The notes: generated from the sequence alone by a model not told the origin. Counted from the stretch's first letter, positions 22,766 through 31,963 are shown. The stretch: DNA of 49,978 nucleotides from JBHPGW01 sp042569785 (GCA_042569785.1 JBHPGW010000012.1:1-49978); one strand, 5' to 3'. Numbers and translations are program-made.

Positions 22766-22788
22766 AATTCTATCTCCTTAAAAAATTG

Positions 22789-23565
22789 TTAATGTTTTCT
22801 TTTCCTCAACATCAAACCGCCAAGGCCGAGCAGTATGAGTGTGGCGGGTTCGGGGATGATTGCCAAACTACCTCGACCGCCTTCGTATCCTTGTGAAAAG
22901 GACCGTAAAAAGGTTACATTGAGAGTATCAACATCAATGCTATAAAGGTTATTCTGAGAGTCATATTTTCGCCAACCATAGAGTACATCATCAGGGGCAA
23001 AGTCAAAGCCACCAAAAAAAGTATCCACTTGGCCCAGTAAAGTAGTAGAGCCATCGGTTAAATCTATCTCAAAAAGAGGCCCAGGTTCGCTAGCGCTGAA
23101 CAAATCCCATGCTATGGCTCTTCCGGTGCTACTGATTGCAAATGCCAAAGCATCGTAAGGCCAAGGTGAGCCGATAGTTGTTGCTACAGCGGTGCTGGTG
23201 TTAATTTGTTTCAATGTATGGCTGTCTCTATGTATTGCGTAAAGCGTTCCATCCGGCGCGAACGAGAGGCTTTCTATTCGCCTGCCCATATTGCCGATAA
23301 AGCTTCCAATACCGGTAGAGGTATTTACTGTCCAGAGTCCTCCGTTATCGTCCGAAGCGTATAAAGTTCCGTCAATGGGTGAGGTATCCAAACCTCTAAT
23401 GTCATCGATCCCACTTGGCCCAAGTGATGTCTGTGCGCCAGTATCAAAATTTGTCCAAACCACCTCTGTTCCAGTTGTAACATAGCCCATCAAAGCCCCC
23501 TTTGAAATACCTGTTGCTACCAAAATTGTTGCCGCCACCATCATAATAATAAACTGCTTCTTCAT
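22789..23565 (-). CDS. PEP-CTERM exported protein (258 aa)
   Basis: N-terminal signal peptide (MKKQFIIMMVAATILVATGISKG) and a C-terminal sorting signal, IPEPATLILLGLGGLMLRKRKH (about 237-258). The middle is beta-rich with repeated short units (DGTLYASDDNGGLWTVNTSTG, DGTLYAIHRDSHTLKQINTST, DDVLYGWRK...NLYSIDV), suggesting a beta-propeller-like fold. PEP-CTERM proteins are exported and processed by exosortase. The GLGGLMLRKRK tail is typical of Phycisphaerae-type planctomycetes. The AGGAAGGA ribosome site is strong. Confidence 0.88.
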   Translation of the reverse strand: MKKQFIIMMVAATILVATGISKGALMGYVTTGTEVVWTNFDTGAQTSLGPSGIDDIRGLDTSPIDGTLYASDDNGGLWTVNTSTGIGSFIGNMGRRIESLSFAPDGTLYAIHRDSHTLKQINTSTAVATTIGSPWPYDALAFAISSTGRAIAWDLFSASEPGPLFEIDLTDGSTTLLGQVDTFFGGFDFAPDDVLYGWRKYDSQNNLYSIDVDTLNVTFLRSFSQGYEGGRGSLAIIPEPATLILLGLGGLMLRKRKH

Positions 23566-23653
23566 TTTATTCTTCCTTCCTCAAAAAGTTATTGTTTCCG
23601 CCCATAAAAAAGGGCACCACTATATTGTGCACCGTTGAGGCCCGGCAAGGCCT

Positions 23654-23710
23654 GTAAGCAACACGCAAGCGATGCCCCGTATCGGGCACCGACTTCCTGC
23701 GTTTGCTTAC
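23654..23710 (-). promoter_or_regulatory. Structured 5' leader of the PEP-CTERM gene
   Basis: In the transcript GTAAGCAAACGCA pairs with TGCGTGTTGCTTAC (one bulge), enclosing a second TGCCC/GGGCA hairpin; an AGGCC/GGCCT stem follows. The leader is about 210 nt long. It could be a regulatory RNA fold; it matches no riboswitch I recognise. Confidence 0.5.
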
Positions 23711-23742
23711 TTTGAAATTTGCCGGTTTCAACGAAAACGCCT

Positions 23743-23809
23743 AAAGTTCAGTGAACTTTCAATATTAAATTGTCGATGATAATTGTACCATACACTGTCC
23801 GGAAATCAA
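23743..23809 (-). promoter_or_regulatory. Promoter and palindrome of the PEP-CTERM gene
   Basis: On the minus strand TTGATT (23804-23809), a 16-bp spacer and TACAAT (23782-23787) form a bacterial promoter. The perfect palindrome AAAGTTCA-C-TGAACTTT (23743-23759) lies just downstream and may be an operator. Confidence 0.5.
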
Positions 23810-23942
23810 AGGAAATACCGAGCCAAAAGGTTAATATCTTTGCTAAACAGGGACAAATATCTTACAATACAGGCTGAAAATAAGGCTCAAAATGGCCTAT
23901 CGAGCAGTGATCTGGTTTTGAGAAATTGAGAAACCCAAAAAA

Positions 23943-24473
23943 ATGAACTATTCTGAAATAAATGAGATAATCAAAAATCTGCTGGGGCAATTGCAGGATA
24001 TCAAGCCGCAGTTGGAATTAGCCAGAGGAGAAGAAGCCTGGGTTATGCAGGAAGATCAGGATTCAGAAATTGTTGGAGAGGCATCTAAAGAAGCGTTTAA
24101 TAAATTTCTTAGTATCATCGGATCGGCCCAAAAAAACGCTTGTCAACTCTTTGATATTATTCCCCATCCTCTGATAGAAGATATTCGTGTCAATTTGTGG
24201 TCATTGGATCAACCATTGCAGGCAGTCTGTTTCATGGATAAGAACACTGGGCAAGCATCGCTGCAGGAAGGATACATTGAGGATTATATCAACTTCAAAA
24301 AAGATACTCTTGCTACTCTGAGGCAATTATCACAAGAACTTAGTGAAATTTCACCTGCATTGGTAGTATGGCAGAATATCATAAGGGAAATTGACTCAAT
24401 TGGCAGTAAGTCAGCGGCTTACAAGTATAGCAGTATAGAAGCCCCCCCTGGGCCTTATGGTAAGGGGAATTAA
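23943..24473 (+). CDS. Hypothetical helical protein (176 aa)
   Basis: A soluble, mostly helical, acidic protein with no family I recognise (MNYSEINEIIKNLLGQLQDIKPQLELARG..., FLSIIGSAQKNACQLFDIIPHPLIEDIRVNLW). It ends in a short Pro/Gly tail (APPGPYGKGN) that may be read-through of a shifted original end. It diverges from the PEP-CTERM gene and lacks a strong ribosome site. Codon use and length support it being real. Confidence 0.65.
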   Translation: MNYSEINEIIKNLLGQLQDIKPQLELARGEEAWVMQEDQDSEIVGEASKEAFNKFLSIIGSAQKNACQLFDIIPHPLIEDIRVNLWSLDQPLQAVCFMDKNTGQASLQEGYIEDYINFKKDTLATLRQLSQELSEISPALVVWQNIIREIDSIGSKSAAYKYSSIEAPPGPYGKGN

Positions 24474-24934
24474 AGGTGTCCGGTACTTTTTTTAAACCTT
24501 TATTTCTACCATTTTTCTCCGTATTCGCTGTGGTTAAAAAAACCTGTAAAATCTATGGTCAATAATACCCAAAACTTTCCATCCTGTCAAATCAAATCCA
24601 TTTTTGTCTTTCCAAATCATAAATAGTAAATCGACAATCGTAAATTCCAAAGTCCTGTCAAATCAAATCCATTTTTGTCTTTCCAAATCATAAACTTGTG
24701 CCCGCGAAGGCGGGTATAGTAAATCGACAATCGTAAATTCCAAAGCCCTGTCAAAATTCTTTTTATTTTCCCTTCGTGTCAATTCGTGAAAATTCGTGGT
24801 TAATTATCTTTTCTTAAAAAGTCCCGCGAAGCGGCTCCACAACTCAAAACTAAAAACTAAAAATTCAAAACTTTCCCTTCATTCTTATTGTCTTTGAGGC
24901 TGGGCGGTAAAAAATCAATCATCTGCGCAGGTAT
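24474..24934. other. Gene-free repeat-rich end of the left arm
   Basis: It holds a 71-bp tandem repeat (separate entry), common intergenic phrases such as ATTCGTGAAAATTCGTGG, and the last arm bases GCTGGGCGG...GCGCAGGTAT before the unpaired centre. No open frame is supported. Confidence 0.7.
24582..24745. repeat. Two-copy 71-bp tandem repeat, second copy with a 22-bp hairpin insert
   Basis: Unit 1 is 24582-24652. Unit 2 is 24653-24745 and carries an extra 22 bp near 24694-24715 containing CCCGC-GAAG-GCGGG. A partial third copy starts at 24746. Confidence 0.8.
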
Positions 24935-25044
24935 ATAGGCAAAAAAGTGCAAAAGCGCGCAAAAATGCGCAAAAATTGGCAGAAAGTGTGCGTTTTTTTG
25001 CAGAAAAGTGGGTGAAAAGAGCGTTTTTTTGCATTTTTGCGCAC
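24935..25044. other. 110-bp unpaired centre of the inverted repeat
   Basis: This is the only stretch not mirrored in the other arm. It is rich in A and T tracts separated by GC-rich steps (GCGCAAAAATGC, TTTTTTTGC). It still contains a shifted 12-bp inverted repeat (24957-24968 with 25031-25042), so the centre itself can form a nested hairpin. No open reading frame is apparent. Confidence 0.9.
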
Positions 25045-25233
25045 ATACCTGCGCAGATGATTGATTTTTTACCGCCCAGCCTCAAAGACAATAAGAATGA
25101 AGGGAAAGTTTTGAATTTTTAGTTTTTAGTTTTGAGTTGTGGAGCCGCTTCGCGGGACTTTTTAAGAAAAGATAATTAACCACGAATTTTCACGAATTGA
25201 CACGAAGGGAAAATAAAAAGAATTTTGACAGGG

Positions 25234-25397
25234 CTTTGGAATTTACGATTGTCGATTTACTATACCCGCCTTCGCGGGCACAAGTTTATGATTTGGAAAG
25301 ACAAAAATGGATTTGATTTGACAGGACTTTGGAATTTACGATTGTCGATTTACTATTTATGATTTGGAAAGACAAAAATGGATTTGATTTGACAGGA
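25234..25397. repeat. 71-bp tandem repeat, right-arm copy
   Basis: Mirror of 24582-24745, with the same 22-bp hairpin insert in one unit. Confidence 0.8.
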
Positions 25398-25505
25398 TGG
25401 AAAGTTTTGGGTATTATTGACCATAGATTTTACAGGTTTTTTTAACCACAGCGAATACGGAGAAAAATGGTAGAAATAAAGGTTTAAAAAAAGTACCGGA
25501 CACCT

Positions 25506-26036
25506 TTAATTCCCCTTACCATAAGGCCCAGGGGGGGCTTCTATACTGCTATACTTGTAAGCCGCTGACTTACTGCCAATTGAGTCAATTTCCCTTATGA
25601 TATTCTGCCATACTACCAATGCAGGTGAAATTTCACTAAGTTCTTGTGATAATTGCCTCAGAGTAGCAAGAGTATCTTTTTTGAAGTTGATATAATCCTC
25701 AATGTATCCTTCCTGCAGCGATGCTTGCCCAGTGTTCTTATCCATGAAACAGACTGCCTGCAATGGTTGATCCAATGACCACAAATTGACACGAATATCT
25801 TCTATCAGAGGATGGGGAATAATATCAAAGAGTTGACAAGCGTTTTTTTGGGCCGATCCGATGATACTAAGAAATTTATTAAACGCTTCTTTAGATGCCT
25901 CTCCAACAATTTCTGAATCCTGATCTTCCTGCATAACCCAGGCTTCTTCTCCTCTGGCTAATTCCAACTGCGGCTTGATATCCTGCAATTGCCCCAGCAG
26001 ATTTTTGATTATCTCATTTATTTCAGAATAGTTCAT
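25506..26036 (-). CDS. Hypothetical helical protein (176 aa), right copy
   Basis: Identical to 23943-24473. An acidic helical protein of unknown family, divergent from the PEP-CTERM gene. Confidence 0.65.
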   Translation of the reverse strand: MNYSEINEIIKNLLGQLQDIKPQLELARGEEAWVMQEDQDSEIVGEASKEAFNKFLSIIGSAQKNACQLFDIIPHPLIEDIRVNLWSLDQPLQAVCFMDKNTGQASLQEGYIEDYINFKKDTLATLRQLSQELSEISPALVVWQNIIREIDSIGSKSAAYKYSSIEAPPGPYGKGN

Positions 26037-26169
26037 TTTTTTGGGTTTCTCAATTTCTCAAAACCAGATCACTGCTCGATAGGCCATTTTGAGCCTTATT
26101 TTCAGCCTGTATTGTAAGATATTTGTCCCTGTTTAGCAAAGATATTAACCTTTTGGCTCGGTATTTCCT

Positions 26170-26325
26170 TTGATTTCCGGACAGTGTATGGTACAATTAT
26201 CATCGACAATTTAATATTGAAAGTTCACTGAACTTTAGGCGTTTTCGTTGAAACCGGCAAATTTCAAAGTAAGCAAACGCAGGAAGTCGGTGCCCGATAC
26301 GGGGCATCGCTTGCGTGTTGCTTAC
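26170..26325 (+). promoter_or_regulatory. PEP-CTERM promoter, palindrome and structured leader, right copy
   Basis: TTGATT (26170-26175), 16 bp, TACAAT (26192-26197), then the palindrome 26220-26236 and the folded leader stem 26269-26325. Confidence 0.5.
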
Positions 26326-26413
26326 AGGCCTTGCCGGGCCTCAACGGTGCACAATATAGTGGTGCCCTTTTTTATGGGCGGAAACAATAACTTTTTGAGG
26401 AAGGAAGAATAAA

Positions 26414-27190
26414 ATGAAGAAGCAGTTTATTATTATGATGGTGGCGGCAACAATTTTGGTAGCAACAGGTATTTCAAAGGGGGCTTTGATGGGCTATGTT
26501 ACAACTGGAACAGAGGTGGTTTGGACAAATTTTGATACTGGCGCACAGACATCACTTGGGCCAAGTGGGATCGATGACATTAGAGGTTTGGATACCTCAC
26601 CCATTGACGGAACTTTATACGCTTCGGACGATAACGGAGGACTCTGGACAGTAAATACCTCTACCGGTATTGGAAGCTTTATCGGCAATATGGGCAGGCG
26701 AATAGAAAGCCTCTCGTTCGCGCCGGATGGAACGCTTTACGCAATACATAGAGACAGCCATACATTGAAACAAATTAACACCAGCACCGCTGTAGCAACA
26801 ACTATCGGCTCACCTTGGCCTTACGATGCTTTGGCATTTGCAATCAGTAGCACCGGAAGAGCCATAGCATGGGATTTGTTCAGCGCTAGCGAACCTGGGC
26901 CTCTTTTTGAGATAGATTTAACCGATGGCTCTACTACTTTACTGGGCCAAGTGGATACTTTTTTTGGTGGCTTTGACTTTGCCCCTGATGATGTACTCTA
27001 TGGTTGGCGAAAATATGACTCTCAGAATAACCTTTATAGCATTGATGTTGATACTCTCAATGTAACCTTTTTACGGTCCTTTTCACAAGGATACGAAGGC
27101 GGTCGAGGTAGTTTGGCAATCATCCCCGAACCCGCCACACTCATACTGCTCGGCCTTGGCGGTTTGATGTTGAGGAAAAGAAAACATTAA
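26414..27190 (+). CDS. PEP-CTERM exported protein (258 aa), right copy
   Basis: Identical to 22789-23565: signal peptide, beta-propeller-like repeats and an IPEPATL...MLRKRK sorting tail. Confidence 0.88.
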   Translation: MKKQFIIMMVAATILVATGISKGALMGYVTTGTEVVWTNFDTGAQTSLGPSGIDDIRGLDTSPIDGTLYASDDNGGLWTVNTSTGIGSFIGNMGRRIESLSFAPDGTLYAIHRDSHTLKQINTSTAVATTIGSPWPYDALAFAISSTGRAIAWDLFSASEPGPLFEIDLTDGSTTLLGQVDTFFGGFDFAPDDVLYGWRKYDSQNNLYSIDVDTLNVTFLRSFSQGYEGGRGSLAIIPEPATLILLGLGGLMLRKRKH

Positions 27191-27213
27191 CAATTTTTTA
27201 AGGAGATAGAATT

Positions 27214-27279
27214 ATGAGGAATATTGCACTTTGTTTTATCGTAGTCGTAGTGGTTTTGCTGTGCGGCTCGGTAGTGTAA
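27214..27279 (+). pseudogene. 21-codon signal-peptide remnant, right copy
   Basis: Mirror of 22700-22765. AAGGAG, ATG, a hydrophobic segment ending in LLCGSVV, then a stop. Confidence 0.55.
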
Positions 27280-27307
27280 ATATGTTTCTGTAAATTGGTG
27301 TTAACCA

Positions 27308-27360
27308 CGCATGTGGCTGGGTGGAAGCGAGCGTAGCGAGCTGGAACCCAGCCACATGCG
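27308..27360. repeat. 15-bp hairpin upstream of transposase, right copy
   Basis: Mirror of 22619-22671. Confidence 0.75.
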
Positions 27361-27436
27361 AAAATTCGCTTGAAAAGGTGGGCTCGTCCCGTTCTCCTAT
27401 AAGGTTTTGACAACTTTATTTAAGGAGAAAAACAAG

Positions 27437-28666
27437 ATGGCCCACCGAAACAATGATAACAAGCTGGAAGCTGTAATGGAAATGTTAATTGAAAATGGTT
27501 TTGAAAGTTTCGCAGATGTGCTGAGGATACTGCTCAATGAGGCGATGAAAATCGAGCGGGGTCAGGCCCTTGGAGCCGACTTCTACGAACGCACCGACAG
27601 GCGCAGAGGCTATGCCAACGGCTATAAACCCAAAACCGTCGATACTCGAATCGGCAAACTGATGGTAGATGTGCCGCAGGTTCGCGGCGATGTGGACTTT
27701 TATCCTTCGGCTCTTGAGAGAGGCTGCCGCAGTGAAAGAGCCTTAAAGTTGGCGATCGCTGAGATGTATGTCAAAGGCATTTCCACCCGCAGGGTAACTG
27801 ATGTTCTGGAAAAGATGTGCGGGCTCCAGATCAGCAGTACACAGGTATCGAGGGTAGCTAAAATACTTGATGAACAGCTAAGCAGATGGCGTAATCGGCC
27901 CCTTGGCGAATATACATATCTTGTGCTGGATGCTCATTATGAGAAAGTTCGTAAAAACGGCTCTGTGGTCAGTTGTGCCGTGTTTACGGCAATAGGCATA
28001 GATACTGACGGCAGACGTGAAATCCTTGGCGTAAGTGTCTCTTTGAGTGAGGCTGAGACACACTGGCGAGAGTTTCTCAAGAGTTTGAAGAAACGAGAAT
28101 TGTCGGGTGTTAAATTTGTGGTAACTGATGATCACGATGGACTCAAGGCTGCTTTGAATGCCGAATTTACCGGCGTGATCTGGCAAAGATGTCAGTGTCA
28201 CTTACAGCGTAATGCCGTTAAATATGTTCCGAAGCTTTCGATGCGTAGCCAGGTAGCTGAAGATTTGCGTGATATTTTCAATGCAAAGAATTTTACTTGT
28301 GCCGAAGAAAGACTGCAAAAGTGCGTTGAAAAATACAGCAAATCCGCACCACAGTTGGCCGAGTGGGTCGAGGAGAATATCCCTGAAGGTCTGGGGGTAT
28401 TTGCTTTGCCAACTAAGCATCGAAAACGAATGCGTACGACAAACATGCTGGAGCGGTTACACGAAGAAATCAAGCGTAGGACACGAGTTGCAAGGCTGTT
28501 TCCCAATGAAGCTTCACTGCTGAGATTGGTCAGTGCTATTGAAATGGAGATCAGCGAGGACTGGGTAGCTGGCAAAAGATATTTGAATATGAATACGGAA
28601 ATGGAGAACGAAAACGAATCCGCTAATTCAGGCAAAAAAAGAATTTACAGAAAAAATGTTGCTTAA
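27437..28666 (+). CDS. IS256-family transposase (409 aa), right copy
   Basis: Identical to 21313-22542, with all three catalytic acids. The ATG at 27437 lies nine bases after AAGGAG (27422-27427). Confidence 0.93.
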   Translation: MAHRNNDNKLEAVMEMLIENGFESFADVLRILLNEAMKIERGQALGADFYERTDRRRGYANGYKPKTVDTRIGKLMVDVPQVRGDVDFYPSALERGCRSERALKLAIAEMYVKGISTRRVTDVLEKMCGLQISSTQVSRVAKILDEQLSRWRNRPLGEYTYLVLDAHYEKVRKNGSVVSCAVFTAIGIDTDGRREILGVSVSLSEAETHWREFLKSLKKRELSGVKFVVTDDHDGLKAALNAEFTGVIWQRCQCHLQRNAVKYVPKLSMRSQVAEDLRDIFNAKNFTCAEERLQKCVEKYSKSAPQLAEWVEENIPEGLGVFALPTKHRKRMRTTNMLERLHEEIKRRTRVARLFPNEASLLRLVSAIEMEISEDWVAGKRYLNMNTEMENENESANSGKKRIYRKNVA

Positions 28667-29057
28667 TCTTTTCTGGTTCTTGGGAACTCTATTGTCCTTT
28701 GTAATAAGTTGGTTGGTTGGAGTAGAAGATTGGTTAACTTTCGTGTTATTTGCACTATTGGGTGGAGAAATCGCCAAGTTAATATATGTTCTTATTGAGG
28801 CAAAAGGTTTTTCCGAAACTGTAGGGGAAGGCTCACTTGGATGTTTAGCGGCACTCTCACTTCATCCGACCGTGCTATCCGATGGTTTGTCAATCGCTGC
28901 AGGGTTTGTGGTTCATATCGGCTTTGGCTGGGGATTTTTAGGTACTTTATTGACTTATGCTCTTGTGGATATAAGCACACTATTAATCGGGCTTACTGCA
29001 GTCCGTTTGTTTTTATTGAATTTATCTTCAGACAAGGATGAACAACAAAATGACTAA
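28656..29057 (+). CDS. Small membrane protein (133 aa), right copy
   Basis: Identical to 20922-21323, with three or four predicted helices. It overlaps the transposase end by 11 bases. Confidence 0.6.
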   Translation: MLLNLFWFLGTLLSFVISWLVGVEDWLTFVLFALLGGEIAKLIYVLIEAKGFSETVGEGSLGCLAALSLHPTVLSDGLSIAAGFVVHIGFGWGFLGTLLTYALVDISTLLIGLTAVRLFLLNLSSDKDEQQND

Positions 29058-29104
29058 TAGACAATCGTTAAATAGTGTGATGAACTCAACTTTTCTCAAG
29101 GTCA

Positions 29105-29207
29105 GTTGAATCTGCGGCATTGCAAGGTTACATCGTGGTATTGTGGGCTTACATCGTGGCGTTGTGAGTTTACTTTGTCGTACCCCCCCCCCGAATAAAT
29201 CGGGGGG
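29105..29207. repeat. 21-bp tandem repeats and GC hairpin, right copy
   Basis: Tandem units at 29105-29168 and the CCCCCCGA/TCGGGGGG hairpin at 29187-29207, mirroring 20772-20874. Confidence 0.55.
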
Positions 29208-29610
29208 CTAACTAAGGTTCTGTTTGGGCAACACGCCCTTTACATCAGGGGCTCGTCCATGATTCTTGAAATTCGTGGGTATTTGTTCCAATCCTGATGT
29301 ACATTGGGTTGGGGTACTGGCTAGAATTTTCAGAAACAATTCCGCATTAGGGCATTTTGCGATTATCTCCGAAGGTAAGTGTTGCAAATTGCAATCATTT
29401 AGTGGGTAGCCTTATAGGTGTTTGGGATATTAAAGTTTTTGTAATTCCCTCTTGTATAAGAAGTTATCGCAACTCTATCTTTTTTGCTAATTTTTCTGGC
29501 ACATTGATTGCTATTATAAGACACTTGAAAGGAGCCACTTCGCGAGGCTGTTTCAATAGATTCCTCGACTTCGCTCGGAATGACGGTTCGGGTTTTGTTA
29601 GAGTGCTAAA

Positions 29611-30030
29611 ATGAAGATAGCGATACCCATATATAACGATAGTGTTTCAAACGTTTTTGATTTTGCGACTCGCCTTTTGCTGGTGGAAATCGAAAACGGT
29701 AAAGAAGCAAATCGGTCTGAGGTTGCGTTAGAGAGCCAATTATTGCCACAACGAACAGACAAACTAAAAAATCTTGAGGTAGATGTGCTTGTCTGTGGGG
29801 CGATTTCACGGGTACTTGCTAATATGGTCGCAACATCAGGAATTCAGGTGCTGCCTTACGTAACCGGTAGTATTGATGATGTGTTACAGGCATATTTGGC
29901 CGGTCAGTTGGTGAAGCCGGAATTTGTTATGCCGGGTTGCTGGCCGGGTGCACGAAAAGGCTTTGGACGCAGACAGCGTGGCAGATGTGGGCACAGACGC
30001 CGTAGAGGCCGACTTGAAACAGGGTTATAG
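29611..30030 (+). CDS. NifX-like protein with Arg-rich tail (139 aa), right copy
   Basis: Identical to 19949-20368; first gene of the metal-protein cluster in this arm. Confidence 0.82.
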   Translation: MKIAIPIYNDSVSNVFDFATRLLLVEIENGKEANRSEVALESQLLPQRTDKLKNLEVDVLVCGAISRVLANMVATSGIQVLPYVTGSIDDVLQAYLAGQLVKPEFVMPGCWPGARKGFGRRQRGRCGHRRRRGRLETGL

Positions 30031-30052
30031 AAAAGTAAAGGCAAGAATAATT

Positions 30053-30922
30053 ATGAAAATATATTTTGATTGTATGCCATGTTTTGTTCGACAGGCACTT
30101 GATGCCGCAAGGTTTGCAACAGACGATGAACAGATCCATGAAAAGGTAGTGCGAGAGGTTTTTCGCCTTGCGGTTGATTTAGATATGAGCCAGAGTCCGC
30201 CGGTAATCGGGCAACAGATACACCGATTGATCCGAAATCTGGTGAGTTGCGAAGATCCATATCTTGATATTAAGAGACAGTTCAATAATCTGGCTTTGAA
30301 ATTGTATTCCGGACTGCGAAAACAGATCGTAGGATCTGATGACCCAGTTGAAACAGCTGTTCGCTTAGCTATAGCTGGTAATATCATCGATTTTGGGGTA
30401 AAAACTTCATTGTCCGAGTCGGATGTTGAAAAAACAATCGAACAATCGCTAACGGATCATCTCGATGACAACCAAATACAGGGATTCAAGGATGCTGTAA
30501 CGCAAGCGGAGAAAATCCTGTATTTGGCAGATAATGCCGGCGAGATAGTTTTTGATCGTTTGCTGATCGAGCAGTTGCCCTATGAAAAGATAACTGTGGT
30601 TGTTAAGGGTGAGCCGGTGATAAATGATGCCACGATGGAAGATGCCGAACTTGCCGGCTTAACCAAAATGGTAGAAGTGATCGATAACGGTTCTGATGGG
30701 CCGGGTACAATTCTGGAAACATGTTCACAAAGTTTCCGGGATCGTTTTGAAGATGCTGATCTTATCATAGCTAAAGGGCAAGGCAATTATGAAACTCTTA
30801 GCGATTTAGATAAGAATATATTCTTCATACTAAAGGCCAAGTGCCCTGTTATTGCAGGGAACTTAGGCAGTGAAGTCGGTGAGATGATTTTGCGTAATAA
30901 TTTGGGTATTAAGGTTAATTGA
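30053..30922 (+). CDS. DUF89 (ARMT1-like) protein (289 aa), right copy
   Basis: Identical to 19057-19926, starting MKIYFDCMPC and carrying LADNAGEIVFD. Confidence 0.87.
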   Translation: MKIYFDCMPCFVRQALDAARFATDDEQIHEKVVREVFRLAVDLDMSQSPPVIGQQIHRLIRNLVSCEDPYLDIKRQFNNLALKLYSGLRKQIVGSDDPVETAVRLAIAGNIIDFGVKTSLSESDVEKTIEQSLTDHLDDNQIQGFKDAVTQAEKILYLADNAGEIVFDRLLIEQLPYEKITVVVKGEPVINDATMEDAELAGLTKMVEVIDNGSDGPGTILETCSQSFRDRFEDADLIIAKGQGNYETLSDLDKNIFFILKAKCPVIAGNLGSEVGEMILRNNLGIKVN

Positions 30923-30938
30923 AGAAAGGGGACATATT

Positions 30939-31133
30939 ATGCCAAGAGGCGATGGAACAGGACCTCCCGGTGGCGGCGGTAGAGGTCAAGGTAAGATGGG
31001 CGGGCCTTCAGCAGCTGGCCCGGGTGGAAATTGTGTTTGTCCGAAATGTGGACACAAAGAACCGCATGTTGTCAGGCAACCATGTAATCAAAAGGTGTGT
31101 CCAAAGTGCGGCACGCAAATGACAAGAGAATAA
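30939..31133 (+). CDS. MPRGDGTGPPG zinc-ribbon protein (64 aa), right copy
   Basis: Identical to 18846-19040, with a four-cysteine C-terminal ribbon. Confidence 0.85.
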   Translation: MPRGDGTGPPGGGGRGQGKMGGPSAAGPGGNCVCPKCGHKEPHVVRQPCNQKVCPKCGTQMTRE

Positions 31134-31157
31134 CCATTTTTTGAAAGGAGAATTATC

Positions 31158-31502
31158 ATGCCAGGTGGAGATAGAACAGGTCCTGCTGGAATGGGACCAA
31201 TGACAGGTAGAGCCGCTGGTTTTTGTGCCGGCTTCGGTGTACCAGGTTATGCTAATCCTGTTGGTGGACGTGGATACTTTGGTCAGGGCAGAGGCAGAGG
31301 AATGGGTCGAGGTCGTGGTTTTGGACGAGGCTTTGCCTGGTCCGGTGCCGCAGGTCCATATCCGGCAAATGCGTCTTTTGAGCCAACAGTAACTGCCGAG
31401 CAGGAATTGGCAGGTTTGAAGCAGCAGGCAGAATTTCTGCAAAACAGCCTTAGCCAGGTTAGCGAACGCATAGAGCAGTTCGAAAAAGAAAACAGTAAGT
31501 AA
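31158..31502 (+). CDS. DUF5320-like Gly/Arg-rich protein (114 aa), right copy
   Basis: Identical to 18477-18821: MPGGDRTGP start, Gly/Arg centre and coiled-coil tail. Confidence 0.85.
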   Translation: MPGGDRTGPAGMGPMTGRAAGFCAGFGVPGYANPVGGRGYFGQGRGRGMGRGRGFGRGFAWSGAAGPYPANASFEPTVTAEQELAGLKQQAEFLQNSLSQVSERIEQFEKENSK

Positions 31503-31576
31503 ACTGTCAATATTGTTTTACAGAGTGAGGTGCGGTTGCGCTCTCGCTCTGTCTATAATCTGAAAAGGAAAATATT

Positions 31577-31945
31577 ATGAAAATTGCAATCACGTCAACG
31601 GGGCAAACGCTGGACTCACAGGTTGACCCTCGATTTGGAAGAGCAGCTTGCTTTATCATTATCGATACTGAAACAATGGATTTTAGTGCGATCGAAAATA
31701 GCAATATCGCTGCCGCGGGCGGAGCTGGCATTAGTTCGGCTAAGGCAGTAATTGATGCAGGTGTCCAGGCGGTGCTGACAGGCAATTGTGGGCCGAACGC
31801 TGAACGTACATTAAGTGCCGGCAAAGTAAAATTATATACCGGCGTGACAGGGACAGTTTCAGAAGCTGTTGAGCTTTTTAAAAGCGATAAGTTACCTCAA
31901 GCTGACGGCCCAAGTGTTCAGTCGCATTTTGGTACCGGTAATTAG
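31577..31945 (+). CDS. NifX/NafY-like protein (122 aa), right copy
   Basis: Identical to 18034-18402, a single cofactor-binding domain. Confidence 0.88.
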   Translation: MKIAITSTGQTLDSQVDPRFGRAACFIIIDTETMDFSAIENSNIAAAGGAGISSAKAVIDAGVQAVLTGNCGPNAERTLSAGKVKLYTGVTGTVSEAVELFKSDKLPQADGPSVQSHFGTGN

Positions 31946-31963
31946 TCTGCGGAAGGAGCGATT

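Larger units (their letters stand above)
1..24934. repeat. Left arm of a ~24.9-kb inverted repeat
   Basis: The whole arm is the reverse complement of 25045-49978 with mirror sum 49979. All genes, the tRNA, the origin repeats and the intergenic hairpins occur at mirrored positions with identical sequence wherever I compared them. The exceptions are an N at 4242 and C14328 against T35651. Pairing holds up to 24934 and fails from 24935 against 25044. Such identity means a very recent duplication, a fold-back during amplification, or an assembly that walked through a hairpin. Confidence 0.97.

Noticed and set aside
24625..24640. Iteron-like TAAATCGACAA in the host 71-bp repeat
   Set aside because: It shares 11 bases with the iterons but lacks the phasing and the GTTC end. 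A chance match in AT-rich repeat sequence is more likely.
24899..25080. Hairpin telomere or resolution site of a linear replicon
   Set aside because: The centre lies in chromosome-like sequence far from the replication genes, no protelomerase is seen, and a 110-bp unpaired core is unlike known telomere junctions. Not excluded, but weaker than an artefact or duplication.
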